This document shows positions 35,401 through 47,400 of a stretch of 64,000 bases of DNA, one piece after another (the first letter of the stretch is position 1; each line of letters opens with the position of its first letter). The position numbers were made by a program, and so were the translations under genes. Source of the stretch: Akebia trifoliata (lineage: Eukaryota > Streptophyta > Magnoliopsida > Ranunculales > Lardizabalaceae); contig CM030714.1 of NCBI GenBank assembly GCA_017979445.1, positions 7,385,049 through 7,449,048 of the forward strand. The letters are read 5' to 3'. Below the pieces are notes generated by a model. It was not told the DNA's origin. It did no database searches and worked only from the letters and a program-made list of their open reading frames with translations.

Positions 35401-38400
35401 GCATATTTTTCATTTGCTAATGTCTATTGGCACACTGAAAGTGTAAATACTACAACTAAAGCATGATGACAGCATATTGGACGTGATACCTGTATCCATA
35501 TTCACGAAATGAAGTGTTGTATCTCTGTGTCCTTTACTGGTGCCCGTTTTGGTGTTCACATCTGTATTTGGGCATCTTTTTTTTTTTTTTATCATTCTTT
35601 TTCTCTCATTGATGATGAGAAAAATCTACATAAGATAAATTGCATTAGAGACCGTCCTCAACTGGTGAAGAACCCTGTGAACTTCTTTTCTGGCCAATCA
35701 GTTTGCTTCCTCATCATCTCCTTCGTTAACATTTCCATGAGAATTTTTTTGCACATGCAGGAAGCTGAACTCTTTACTTGATAGATTTAATGTGTCATGA
35801 AGTTGCTGGATTTGCTGTTTCTAACCATTAAGTCCAAAATAAATTCTCCTCCTCCCCTCTCCCCTCTCTCTAGACACACACACACACACAAGGAAAAAAG
35901 AAAAAAAGAAAGATAAGAAAAGAAAAACAACCAGAAATAAATGTCTATGGGTAGGCCATTTAAGTCATTTGATGGATCAATATATGTATAAGCCGGCCCT
36001 TTCACTACAAACCTAGTTAACAACCGCTAGTACTACATGTGCAATGCATGCATTCATGTAGTTTATGGCTTTATGCATAAGATGTTTGTGGGTACCATTT
36101 TTTTCTCTCCTTGTAGAATAAGATACATGTCTCCTCGGGATAATAAAGATCTGTATGAATCATATATTAGCTCAGTATAATGCATAGCAACTAGACATCT
36201 ACCATCTACAACAGTACAAATATGTGTGCTCGGTCAAAATTAAGGAATAAAAATGCAACTAGCATTGAACTCAGTTTTTGTATGCAACTGAGATTCATCA
36301 TCAACCTTGAGCTCAACATTCATAAACATCTAAAGAAACCGAGATCTTACATAAAAAAGTGTCGACTATGGTCCTTCGAACAAAAACATCATTAGATTAA
36401 CCCTAAGGAGGATCTCCAACCCCTTCATTATTAACATCACCTCGACATTATGCAAGAGTCTAGGACATCCTTCTTTTATATTTTCAAGATATGACCAAGT
36501 TCAAAGCGCTGATCATTTTAATAGAAAATACCGCGTTAAGTTCAAACAATAACTCATAATTATATTTAGAAACGGAATAAGATAAAACATCAGAGAGATC
36601 TGGCTTCTTTATGATCAAATCCCTTTGCCCCCAAATTGCAACATTAAATGAGATATAAATTAGAATTTATCAAAAGAACAGAGGATGAAACATTCTATGT
36701 CAGACAGCCTGCATTTTGAAATATCTTCTTAGTTTGCATTACATACTAAGACCTTTACATTACAAACTTGAGTATTTCCATTAAATGCAATAGGTTCATA
36801 TTCCTAAGTCACTCGAGTATTTTGCAGCTACCTATTGTCCAGCTTATGGGACATCTATACCATAAAAGTGATGACACCTATCCACAAAGTTTGCCTATTA
36901 ATACACAAATCTAAAATAAAAGTTAGAAAATTCACTGTCTCAAGCTCTCATAGTCAGTGTTCATCATCATCTTCTTTTTCCACAATGATCGCTGACTTAA
37001 TCTTGAGAGTCCATTTGGTAGTCACCACACCAGTGTTTTACCTTCATTTCTTCTCTTCTTCATGCTAGCAACCCGAAGATATGACGCTTGTCCACCTTTC
37101 CTCCTAAATATACATTGATGAAGAGGATGATGTAGTGCTACCATCAAATCAAAGGAAGGTCATCTAATCCACCTACACATTAATCTCGAGGAGAGTGTGG
37201 ATCAAAGATCTACCATTATGATTATTATCTATAAATGTAATTATGGTCTATGAGATGCCTTGTCGTATATCATTTGTGGTTAATTTTTAATTTTTTAATT
37301 TTTTAATTTTATCAATAAAAATGCTTTTATTAAGGAGGCGGTCGAGGAGACCTAAAACCCCAGAGGTAAACAAAGAGATTCATGTGCTAACTTTGACGGT
37401 GATTATCATTCCTCGAAATGTGTGATAGAAATTGATGAGATTCATCTTTCTTCACCAACGGACTCAGGCCTTCTTCTTAGGCAAAAGAGTTTAGTTACGA
37501 TTTTCTTCTCTTGTGAGACGATAAGATTCTAATCTTTTTCGATGATTTGGGACATCGATGTGGTGCCGACCAATGAAGCTTCGATGATCAAGTTAGTAAT
37601 AGTAGAAGAAGATAAAGACGAGGAAGATCTGAGTGAGAATTGACTTGTGGGAGTAAAATGTCTCAGTCCTGGTTTTCTCCAAACCTGTGTATTTATAGAC
37701 AAGGTTGTGTGGGGCAGGTGTTACCAATTGTATGGTCCAAGTGTCTCATGAGTTAGACAATAGGCTTGCTATGAGATACTTAAGTGTTCTTTAGAAATGA
37801 CCTATCACATTTATTGAAAATACTCAAGTTTGAGGTGTAAAGTGTCTTAGTATTTAATGCAAAATAGAGAATATATTTAAAAAGTAGAGTCTCTGACATG
37901 GAATGTTTCATGATCTGCTTATTTAATTAGTTATGGTTTGTATCTCATTTAATGTTGCTATTAGAGATTAAGAATCAATCCACAAGAGAAAAAAGAAAAA
38001 AGAAACAAGGAGAGGAAGAAATGAGAGAGAGGGTCGAACTTAAATAGGTTCGACCCCACCTCTTATATATTTATATTATAAAAGCATGTGGGCTCACTTA
38101 TACTTAATTAAAGATGTGGGCCCACCTAATAAAAAAATAACTCTTTAACACTCCCCCTCATGTTAAAGCATACATATCATATATGCCCAACTTGGAACAA
38201 AAAGAAGAAAAAAGTACATGAGATAAAGGCTTAGTAAGAAAATTAGCTAATTGATCACTAGACTTCACATAGGGTGTGACAATCAACTTCAATGTGTTTT
38301 GTGCACTCATGCAGGGTTGTTAGTGATAAAGATGACCACCTAGTTGTCATTATACATCTGCGGCATCAATACCTATGTCGCGAAGCATAGGTAATGGAGC

Positions 38401-41400
38401 ATCAACACCCATGTCACGAAGAAGAGAATGAACCCACAACATCTCAGAAGAAGTGTGGGCCATTGCATGATACTCGGTTTTAGCACTAAAGTGGGCCACT
38501 ATGTTTTGTTTTTTACTATGCCAAGTAATAAGATTCTCATCAACAAATGTGCAATAACCAGAGGTAGACTGGCGATTAGAATGGCTCCTAGCTCAATCAA
38601 CATCAAAGTATCCAAAAATAGTCAAGGAAGAGGAAGGACGGTACAAGAGACCTTTTCTAGGAGCACCTTTCAGATAGCGCAGAATACGACAGACTGCTTC
38701 TCAATGAGGCTGTCGAGGGGCATGCATAAACTAACTGACCACTCCCACATCATAAGTAACGTTAGGATGAGTTTGCCAATCAACCATCTGTACCTCCAAG
38801 TGTCCTAAAAAACTTCCCCTTGTTTAGCATCAAGCTTAATAGAAAGATCCATGGGAGTATCAATTGGACGAGATCCTAGAGTGCCCATCTCAGATAATAA
38901 GTCCAATACGTACTTGCGTTGGCACAAAGTGAGACTTTCTTTGGAACTTGCAACCTCAATCCCAAAAAAAGTAATGAAGAAGGTCCAAGTCCTTTGTTTG
39001 GAATTAAGTACTCAAATGAGCCTTCAACTTAGCAATACCCAGAAAGTCAGTGCTAGTGACAATGATGTTATCCACATAAATAATAAGAATAATAGTACCT
39101 AAGGTGGAATGAAAAGTAAATACAAAATGATCAGAGGTAGAACGCTGAAACCCATATCGAAGCACCATCGAGCTAAATTTGTCAAATCAAGCACGCGGAG
39201 ACTGTTTCAGCTCATACAATGCTTTCTTCAATTTACACAACTATATTATTTCCCTTCAACAACATAACCTGGGGGCTAATTCATATACACTTCCTCCTGT
39301 GAATTGCGATGAAGAAATGCATTTTTTATATGTAGTTGGTATAGTGGCTAGTTAGAATTTACTACGATAGACAGAAGAATTCTAAGAGAGTTGAGTCGAG
39401 CAACAGGTGAAAAAGTCTCACAATAATCCACACCATAAGTCTGAGTGTAGTCTTTAGCCACCAATCGAGCCTTAAGTCGATCAATAGATCCATCCGGTTG
39501 ATACTTCACTTTGTACACCCAACAACAACCAACATTGGTTTTCCTAAAAGGAGGAGTAAGTTCCCATGTCTGATTTTGATAAAGTGCATGTATCTCGTTA
39601 TCCATAGCAAGCCAAAACATTTTGATGTGGTGATAGATCATTTGTAAGATTCATTTAATCACTTAAAACTTTTAATTCTAGCATTAAAACGCAATGTTTT
39701 GAGATCTGCATTGCTTGTTTAGGAACATTTCTATTGTGTGTCGATGTGAAAAGTTTGATATTTAATTCTAACTTTCATTTGATCACTTCAAAAATATTTT
39801 TTATTTGCATATGAATAAAATAGTTTTATTAATACAAAACATACCAAAACGCACATTTGTAATTTTTTTAGTTATATAAAAAAAAAAAATACAAATGTGC
39901 GTTTTGGAATGTTTTGATACTTTCAGAAATATTCGGAACATATTGATATTGTTTGGTTTCATTTCATTTTTTTGAACTACCAAAACGTTACAACATTTAA
40001 ACATTGTACTTTACCATATATTAATACGAGGGTAGATTAAACACCGGAAGAGCTAAAGAGATGAAAACTCTCAAAAGCAGAGACAAATCAAGAACAAGAA
40101 ATTATCCAAAATTATTCGAGGGTGCTGAGTGATAAGTTTGGGGGTCCAACTCAAAACCAATTGGCAATGAGTGGAGAGGCCCAGGAGCTTATAAGGAGAG
40201 AGACAAGGCAATGACTGTCCGATGTGGGACTAAACTCAACACACCCCGCATGTGTGGGCTGGACTGGGCCAAAGCACGTGGAGATATGAACTGGGTGACG
40301 TGGATGAGAGAAAGGCCTGCTCTAATACCATGATAAGTTTGGGGGTCCAACTCAAAACCAATTGGCAATGAGTGGAGAGGCCCAAGAGCTTATAAGAAGA
40401 GAGACAAGGCAATGAGTGTCTGATGTGGGACTAAACTCAACACTGAGGTGCTTCAACTGGCCTCACTACTTGGCTGCCATCTGTTAAAATCTGTCTATGA
40501 AGGTAACAAACACTGTTGTGTCACCCTAGAAGAGTCATCCCCAATTAAATTACTATATACTAAATAGCATAATTGAAACTCTATCTAAAGGTACTAATTA
40601 AAAAAAAAAAAAAAAAACTCTATCTAAAGGTTACTAAACTTATCACATGAGACATGCTTCTGTCAGTAACTCTTATACTTAAGATTTAAAACAGTAATTT
40701 TCATACGGATTCTTGAACTTTATAATTTCAAGCACATAATAAAACAGTTACCACCATTAAGTATAAATTATTAACTTCTTTCCATCTAAAAATTACTTTT
40801 GTTGGTTCCTATTGGTTTGCTAAGATTCTCATTTCGGTTTCCTCTAGGATTTACCATTGCCCCACTTTTATCTATTCCATACTATTTAGACACTCGAAAT
40901 GATGTTTTGCAGGAAAATTTGGACCCCTTTTCCCTTGTTGCTGATGAACTGTTGATCCTTGCTAATAGATTGCGAGCGATGGTGGTTACTGAGGTATTTC
41001 ATTTGACACTTTTTTTTTTTTTCTTTATTAAAATAAATCTATCAAGTTAAATACTTCATGCAAGAACATTTCTCCCGAGTGAAGTGAAGATAGCTTTTAC
41101 GATAGAAATTAGAGCTTCATTTTGTGCAGGTCCCTAAGCTTGCTTCAGCCGCTGAGTATTTATTTAAGATGGGGGTCGAAGGGAAGAGATTTCGTCCCAC
41201 GGTAAGAGATTTTGTCCCATGGTAATAATGCTAATTGCTGAGGTTTGTTGAACGTTTATAGAAGGGGTACTTTACTCTCTAGTCTTCATTTAGGATAGTC
41301 CTATTTCCGGGTTGATACTGTTTGCCTACCATGTCTCAACCAATTGTCCCGTTGATACTTATCCCAAAGATAAATTCCGACCATTGGATTTTATGTTTAC

Positions 41401-44400
41401 ACAATCAGGGCAATGTGTTTTTACACAAGTAACTGGAAGTGTGGGTCTCATTTACATCATCATCTTCTCAAAATCCTCTCCTTCAGTCATCTTTATTTTT
41501 TATTTCGTGTTTTCAGGATAAAGATTTTCTGATGAATTATAATAGCTTATAAATAAAATAAGAATAATGCAGAAGTGACCTCAAGATTGTACCTCACATC
41601 GCACATCCTGAACTATAGACGGTTTTCTTTGAGATATGAGTGAAAAAGAATCTATGGTACCTATACACTTTCACATCAGGATGTGCGATATGAGGTACGA
41701 TCTTGAGGTCACTCCAGCACGATTCATAAAATAAATATTTGGTTGTGCTTTGTTCTAAATGGTTGTTAATTTCCCAAAATAATACAATCCCTCTAATTGA
41801 TGACAACCCAAACACTGAAAGTTTTCAGCCATGAGATGAGACCGTACAGGTCCATTATATAACGATCAGTGTATCGGCAGTTTTCAACATGCCTGTTTTT
41901 TTTTTTTTTTTTTGAGAAATATGATAGTAGTGTTACTTAACTTACAATATCAATTCCTTTTTACATCTTTTATTTTATATTTGTCCTTTAAAGAATTACA
42001 GATATGTGTGGTCAATGCAGGTTCTGCTGTTGATGGCATCAGCTTTGAATATGTCAGTACCCAACTCTGCTAGTGAGGGTGTTACTGATTCCTTATCAAA
42101 TGAATTGCGTTCAAGACAACAATGTATTGCTGAGATCACAGAGATGATCCATGTCAGTTCTTTAGTTTTGCTATTGCTTTCATTGCATGCTTCTGGCTTT
42201 ATTTAGTTAAAGGTCCTGTGACATAAAATGAGGAAATAACATTTGGTTCTGGCATCATCAATGGAAGAACTTTCCCGTTGCCTAGTTGATGGACAACCTC
42301 GATAGGTAAATGCATTTGTGGACTATGACTGCATTTATTGGAAGATGGGATACCTCTGGGATGGGTCATATATAAAATAGCAAGACTAATGATCCTTATT
42401 ATCCAATTAGTGACACATTTTATGGGATGTTTTGTTTTCTTTTGAAGTCCCCAGTATCTATTAATCGGTCTCAGACTCTTGGCCAATAGTTGAGTCCACC
42501 ATTAGGTGCATGCAAAGTTGAGGACACGCTTTCATGTTTGGCCCCGCCCTAATGCTATATTTACTTGACTAACTTATGCTATTTGTTCTAACTTAATTAT
42601 GAAAAATGTTCAACTATTTTGTTCCCTTTGTTGTGCTAGGTGGCAAGCCTTCTTCATGATGACGTTTTAGATGATGCAGAGACGAGGCGTGGTATTGGTT
42701 CCTTAAATTTAGTAATGGGAAATAAGGTATATTGCATGCATTTTAATCTTATTATACCACCGCTCGGCTATATATGCAGGAAAACCCCAATTTTTTTAGA
42801 GACAGAGATCATAACTCTCATGTCCCCTGATTTCAGGACCTACTATGTGCTATTCCCACCTGGAAGATTGTCTTGATAAAAAATCAACCAAATGCCATGA
42901 TTTACTTTTTGGTCCCACTTTTTTTTTGTATGGTTGAAGGGATATGATGAGTTTTCGAGAGACGCATCTATTGTTTGGATGGTCAAAATCATCTGATCAG
43001 GATGCTTTTTGATCTACAAGATACTCTTTCTAGGTACCATTAAATGTCATTTCACGAGTCTCCCTTTAATTGCTTATGTACGGAGAGTTCCCATATTGAG
43101 AATGTCCAATCTTCTCTCATTGTAGAATCAGGAAAAGAAATTAGATTTTTATTGGTGAGGATGATACCATATCTTTCTGATACAAAAGTAAATTCACAAA
43201 ATGCCCTTTATGCCTCTAAAGAGATGGCATGTCATGATTTGCCCATTTTCCAAAGTAGAGCAACATCTACTAACTTCGCAAGTGGGAGATTTTTGTCCAC
43301 ACAATCAAATAAGTCCTTCAGATTCTGTTGGTTTGTTGATGAGAAATGGTGGCTGTCCAGAGAATTATCTATTGATTGGGATGGTTAAGATCATCTGATT
43401 GGGATGGTTTTAACCTAGAAGATCTTCCTGCTGGATCTGTGAATATTGGTTCATGAGGCACCTCCTAAATGCCCCATGAATTGGCAAAGGGTTAGGGATG
43501 AGCATTTCTGTCTTGAGAATGTCCAATGCTTTCTCTTTGTCAAATTGACGTGATGGGATCATACGAAAGTAAATTCACAAAATTTCCTTTATGCCTCTTA
43601 GGAGAGGGCATTCACAAGGGTTGTGTCCATTTTCCCAACTTCAGCAAGGTTAATTGGATTTTATCAAGAAAGACATTTTTGTCAAGGCAGTGAAGGTTTC
43701 CACCTCTACTTCCATAATCTGTGGATATTTTGTTGCGATCCATAGAAGTTGTTGATGCATGGATGACATAAACTGACATGTTTTTATCTTGTCCTTAATC
43801 TCTTTCATTGGTATTTCTTCAAACAAATTATATTAGGTATCTTTCGGTTTGATTTTTAGGATTGTAAACACATAGTTTTGGTTTTGTACCTAAACTTGTA
43901 TCTATTTTATGACGCAGCTAGCTGTCCTAGCAGGAGATTTTCTGCTTTCTAGAGCTTGTGTAGCACTTGCTTCATTAAAAAACACAGAGGTGAGTCTTTA
44001 TCAAATATTTTCATATCCAATTTCCAATAATCAGCTCATGTTGGTCATCTTTCAGAGTTACATGCCTCTTAATGGATCTTTGGCTCTTTGCCAACAATAG
44101 AACCCATAAGATGATCCTAGCCATATGACCAGTATGCTTCTTTTAAAGAGCTGCTATTGGCACCCCAACATTTACTTATTACTCTCCAATTAAAAATAAA
44201 GAAAATAAGTAAATGATTGAGAATAAGTAAGAGTTGGGGTGCCAGTAGCAGCTTTCTCTCGTTTTCTTTTTTGTGCTAGATTTCTATTTTTGGGGTTGAA
44301 GATTTTATATGAGCATAATCATAATTGTAAACAGCTACTAGTTTGGAAGACTGTTACAATGTTTTGTAATGTTGAGATAATAATTTGAGCCAAACCTTTG

Positions 44401-47400
44401 TAATTTTGAATGGTGTGTTTTAATTTTTAATTGGGGTGATAAATAATTTAAGAAATTGGGGTGCAATAAGTAAAAGTTGGGTTGCCAATAGCAGCTTCTT
44501 CTTTTATGGTCTCTTGCACCTTTTTGGTGCTAACCACAAGCAAAAATCAACTGGGCAGGTAATATTTTCTGATAAATGTAATTTTGTTCTATCCAAGAAA
44601 TGTGACACCAGTGGGAACTATTTAGCACCCCCCCCCCCCCCCCCGAACAAAATGCTAGTAGAGTAGAATCTCAAAGCCATAATCTTTTCCAGATTGGTTT
44701 AGGTCTGCCTGTATTGGTTACTAACAAAACTTTTGTTCAAATTGGTGTTTTTTAATTTATTATCTGCATCATTATCATTGTGTATCTGCAGGTTGTAAGC
44801 TTACTTGCAAAAGTTGTGGAGCATCTTGTTACTGGTGAAACCATGCAAATGTCACCCACATCTGAGCAGCGCTGTAGGTAGGTTACTCTACCATGTTAGA
44901 CTCGTACTAATTTCTTTTAAGCAACAAATATTAAAGTGTATTACTTCCATCCCACCTGAATTACCCACCAACATCTTAATAGAGGACGGGACTGCCTTGA
45001 AGCAAAGAGAAACGAAGCAAGGTTCTTGGTGTTTTTTTTTTTTGAAAGATATACATGAACTTATATTAATGGTAATAATCTATGGTGTTCGAGAAAACCA
45101 TGTTATACAAATAGAAATTGTGTGCGCACACACAATCCATCTCTCTCTCTTCTTCTCAATGACTATCTTCTAATATGTAATTAATAGTACTTGCAATTTC
45201 CAGGCATCTGCATCTTGACAATTTATGCTGGTTCCTCCTCCCCTTTCCATCCCTAAGTGCACACCACAGACACGTTAGCGTGTGCACGCACACACACAAC
45301 ACTCCTCTCCATCTTCCATCCATGTGGAGACGTGCGTGGGTGGGGATGGAGTACCTGTTAAAACACCATAATCAGGCTTGACATGAATGCTTGCGTAGTT
45401 TATGCTTTGACCTGGACACCTAGACTGACCTTGTTGGTCTTAACATGGGAGTGATTGTGGTTGCAGCATGGAATATTATTTGCAAAAGACATATTACAAG
45501 ACAGCATCACTGATTTCAAACAGCTGCAAGGCTATCGCTATTCTCACAGGACAAACAGCAGAAGTCTCAATGCTGGCTTATGATTATGGCCGGAATCTGG
45601 TTTGTTACTTTCTAGTCATCTTTTTATTTATATAATAAATTAAAAGAAGGTGGTGGGATGATGATGACCTTGTGGACTGTGCCCATAATTACACAAATCC
45701 GTTAAAATAACAAGACTTCAAAGTTTATCAAAACTCTCAATCTGCTCCCATGTTTCCTTGTTTATGGACTGTACTAGTGATCCATTGCCCTTCCTTTGAG
45801 CATCCAAAATGAGCACATTAAAGATTGTTTTGGTGCAAACTTTGGGTTATGACCTGTCCAACTGATCCCCTAGAAATTGGATGGTCCATCCAACTGAAGC
45901 CCTAGAGATTGGATGGTCCATATGGCTAGAAGATGAGCATTTCACACCTTATAGGCTAGCATTTCATTAATCTCTGTGAGTAATTATTTTTCATCTTTTC
46001 TTTTCATCACAGGGTTTGGCATACCAGTTGATTGACGATGTACTTGATTTCACGGGGACATCGGCTTCCCTGGGAAAGGGTTCCTTATCTGATATTCGCC
46101 ATGTAATCCATCTTTCACTCTGCTATATTTCAATGATTCCAATTCAAAGTTGCCTTTTGCTTCTAGTTAGTTGACTAAACAGTGTCAAATAAAGACTGGA
46201 TGTAGTTTGACAAGTTAATAAGTAGCTAGGAACAATTGTAGGAAAAATTTAACAAATCACTAGATTCTTTGGAAACTTCCAAATTCTCATCCAAGATTTT
46301 GTATAAACTGTCCTTGAAGTAGTTTTTGGACTTGGTAAAAGTTGTGCATGCCAAGCCATTATTTGACTTGGAACTTCCAGTCCAGGTCAACTCATCGACC
46401 TTTTGAATTCTTATGTCTTGTACTTTCTAAATTTTTTCTCTCTTTTGTTCTGTTCCTTGCACTTCTTAGTTAATTATTAATCGCTAGTTTGCTAAGGAAC
46501 TCTATTAAATACAATCATAATTGTGGTCTAATAATTCACACATTCACCTCGAGATTCAGCACATGTGGTACTTCCCAAAGTCAGATTCAGAGTAACTATT
46601 GAACTACAGTTACACCCTCAAATGAGTGTATTTACCTCTATTTATACCAATGGGCTTTCCATCTTTAATGGCGTCTTTCCTTTACATTCATTTGATTCGT
46701 TTCCTGATAGAATTCAATCATGGTCTCTTTCCGGATTTGGCATAATCACGAATTCTTTCCATCTCGAACTCAATCACGATCAAATCCATTGATCTTCTAC
46801 CAAATTCTTAGATTTTGAACTTGTCCACGCTTTGCACATGTTTCTTGACTATTGCTCCCAGGTCAGCGTGTAGAGTTTCATTCATTATCTCCTACTTCTT
46901 GAGGATTCCCGTGACATCCCGTGGACTTCCATGGGGAGACTTCTGGATTTAATCTAATGATTTCTTGGGGATCGTCCTTGGGAATAATACTGGTACCCTT
47001 ACGTCTAAGGAAGATCCTCGAGATTCACAAATCTATATGGTAATTGAATGATCATCCCTAGGTGCAGATTTATGCTCACACAATAACTATTGTACATGAA
47101 CTATTTATCTTTGATTTACCCTGCTCTCCATTTTGGGCACTGAAAGTCCTGATTCTCAATTTTTTGGAAGTCTATACTCAATTTTAATAGAACGTTAATG
47201 TACTCAAAAGGAACATATACTTAATTTTTTGTTTTTTCTCATTTTGTAGGGCATAGTAACGGCTCCAATATTGTTTGCCATGGAAGAGTTCCCTCAATTA
47301 CGTGCAGTTGTGGTTCGGGGCTTTGAAAACCCTGCTGATGTTGACCTTGTAAGTTTATGTTTTTCTATTCCACTATGGGCCATATGTGACACAGAAGTTG

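Noticed and set aside
38428..39102. Plus-strand ORFs of 126 and 83 codons in SPS3 intron 2
   Set aside because: They are antisense shadows of the minus-strand copia RT/RNase H region.
43044..43388. 114-codon ORF in SPS3 intron 6
   Set aside because: It lies in one unit of a diverged tandem repeat, the other unit is not open in the same frame, and no protein family is recognised.
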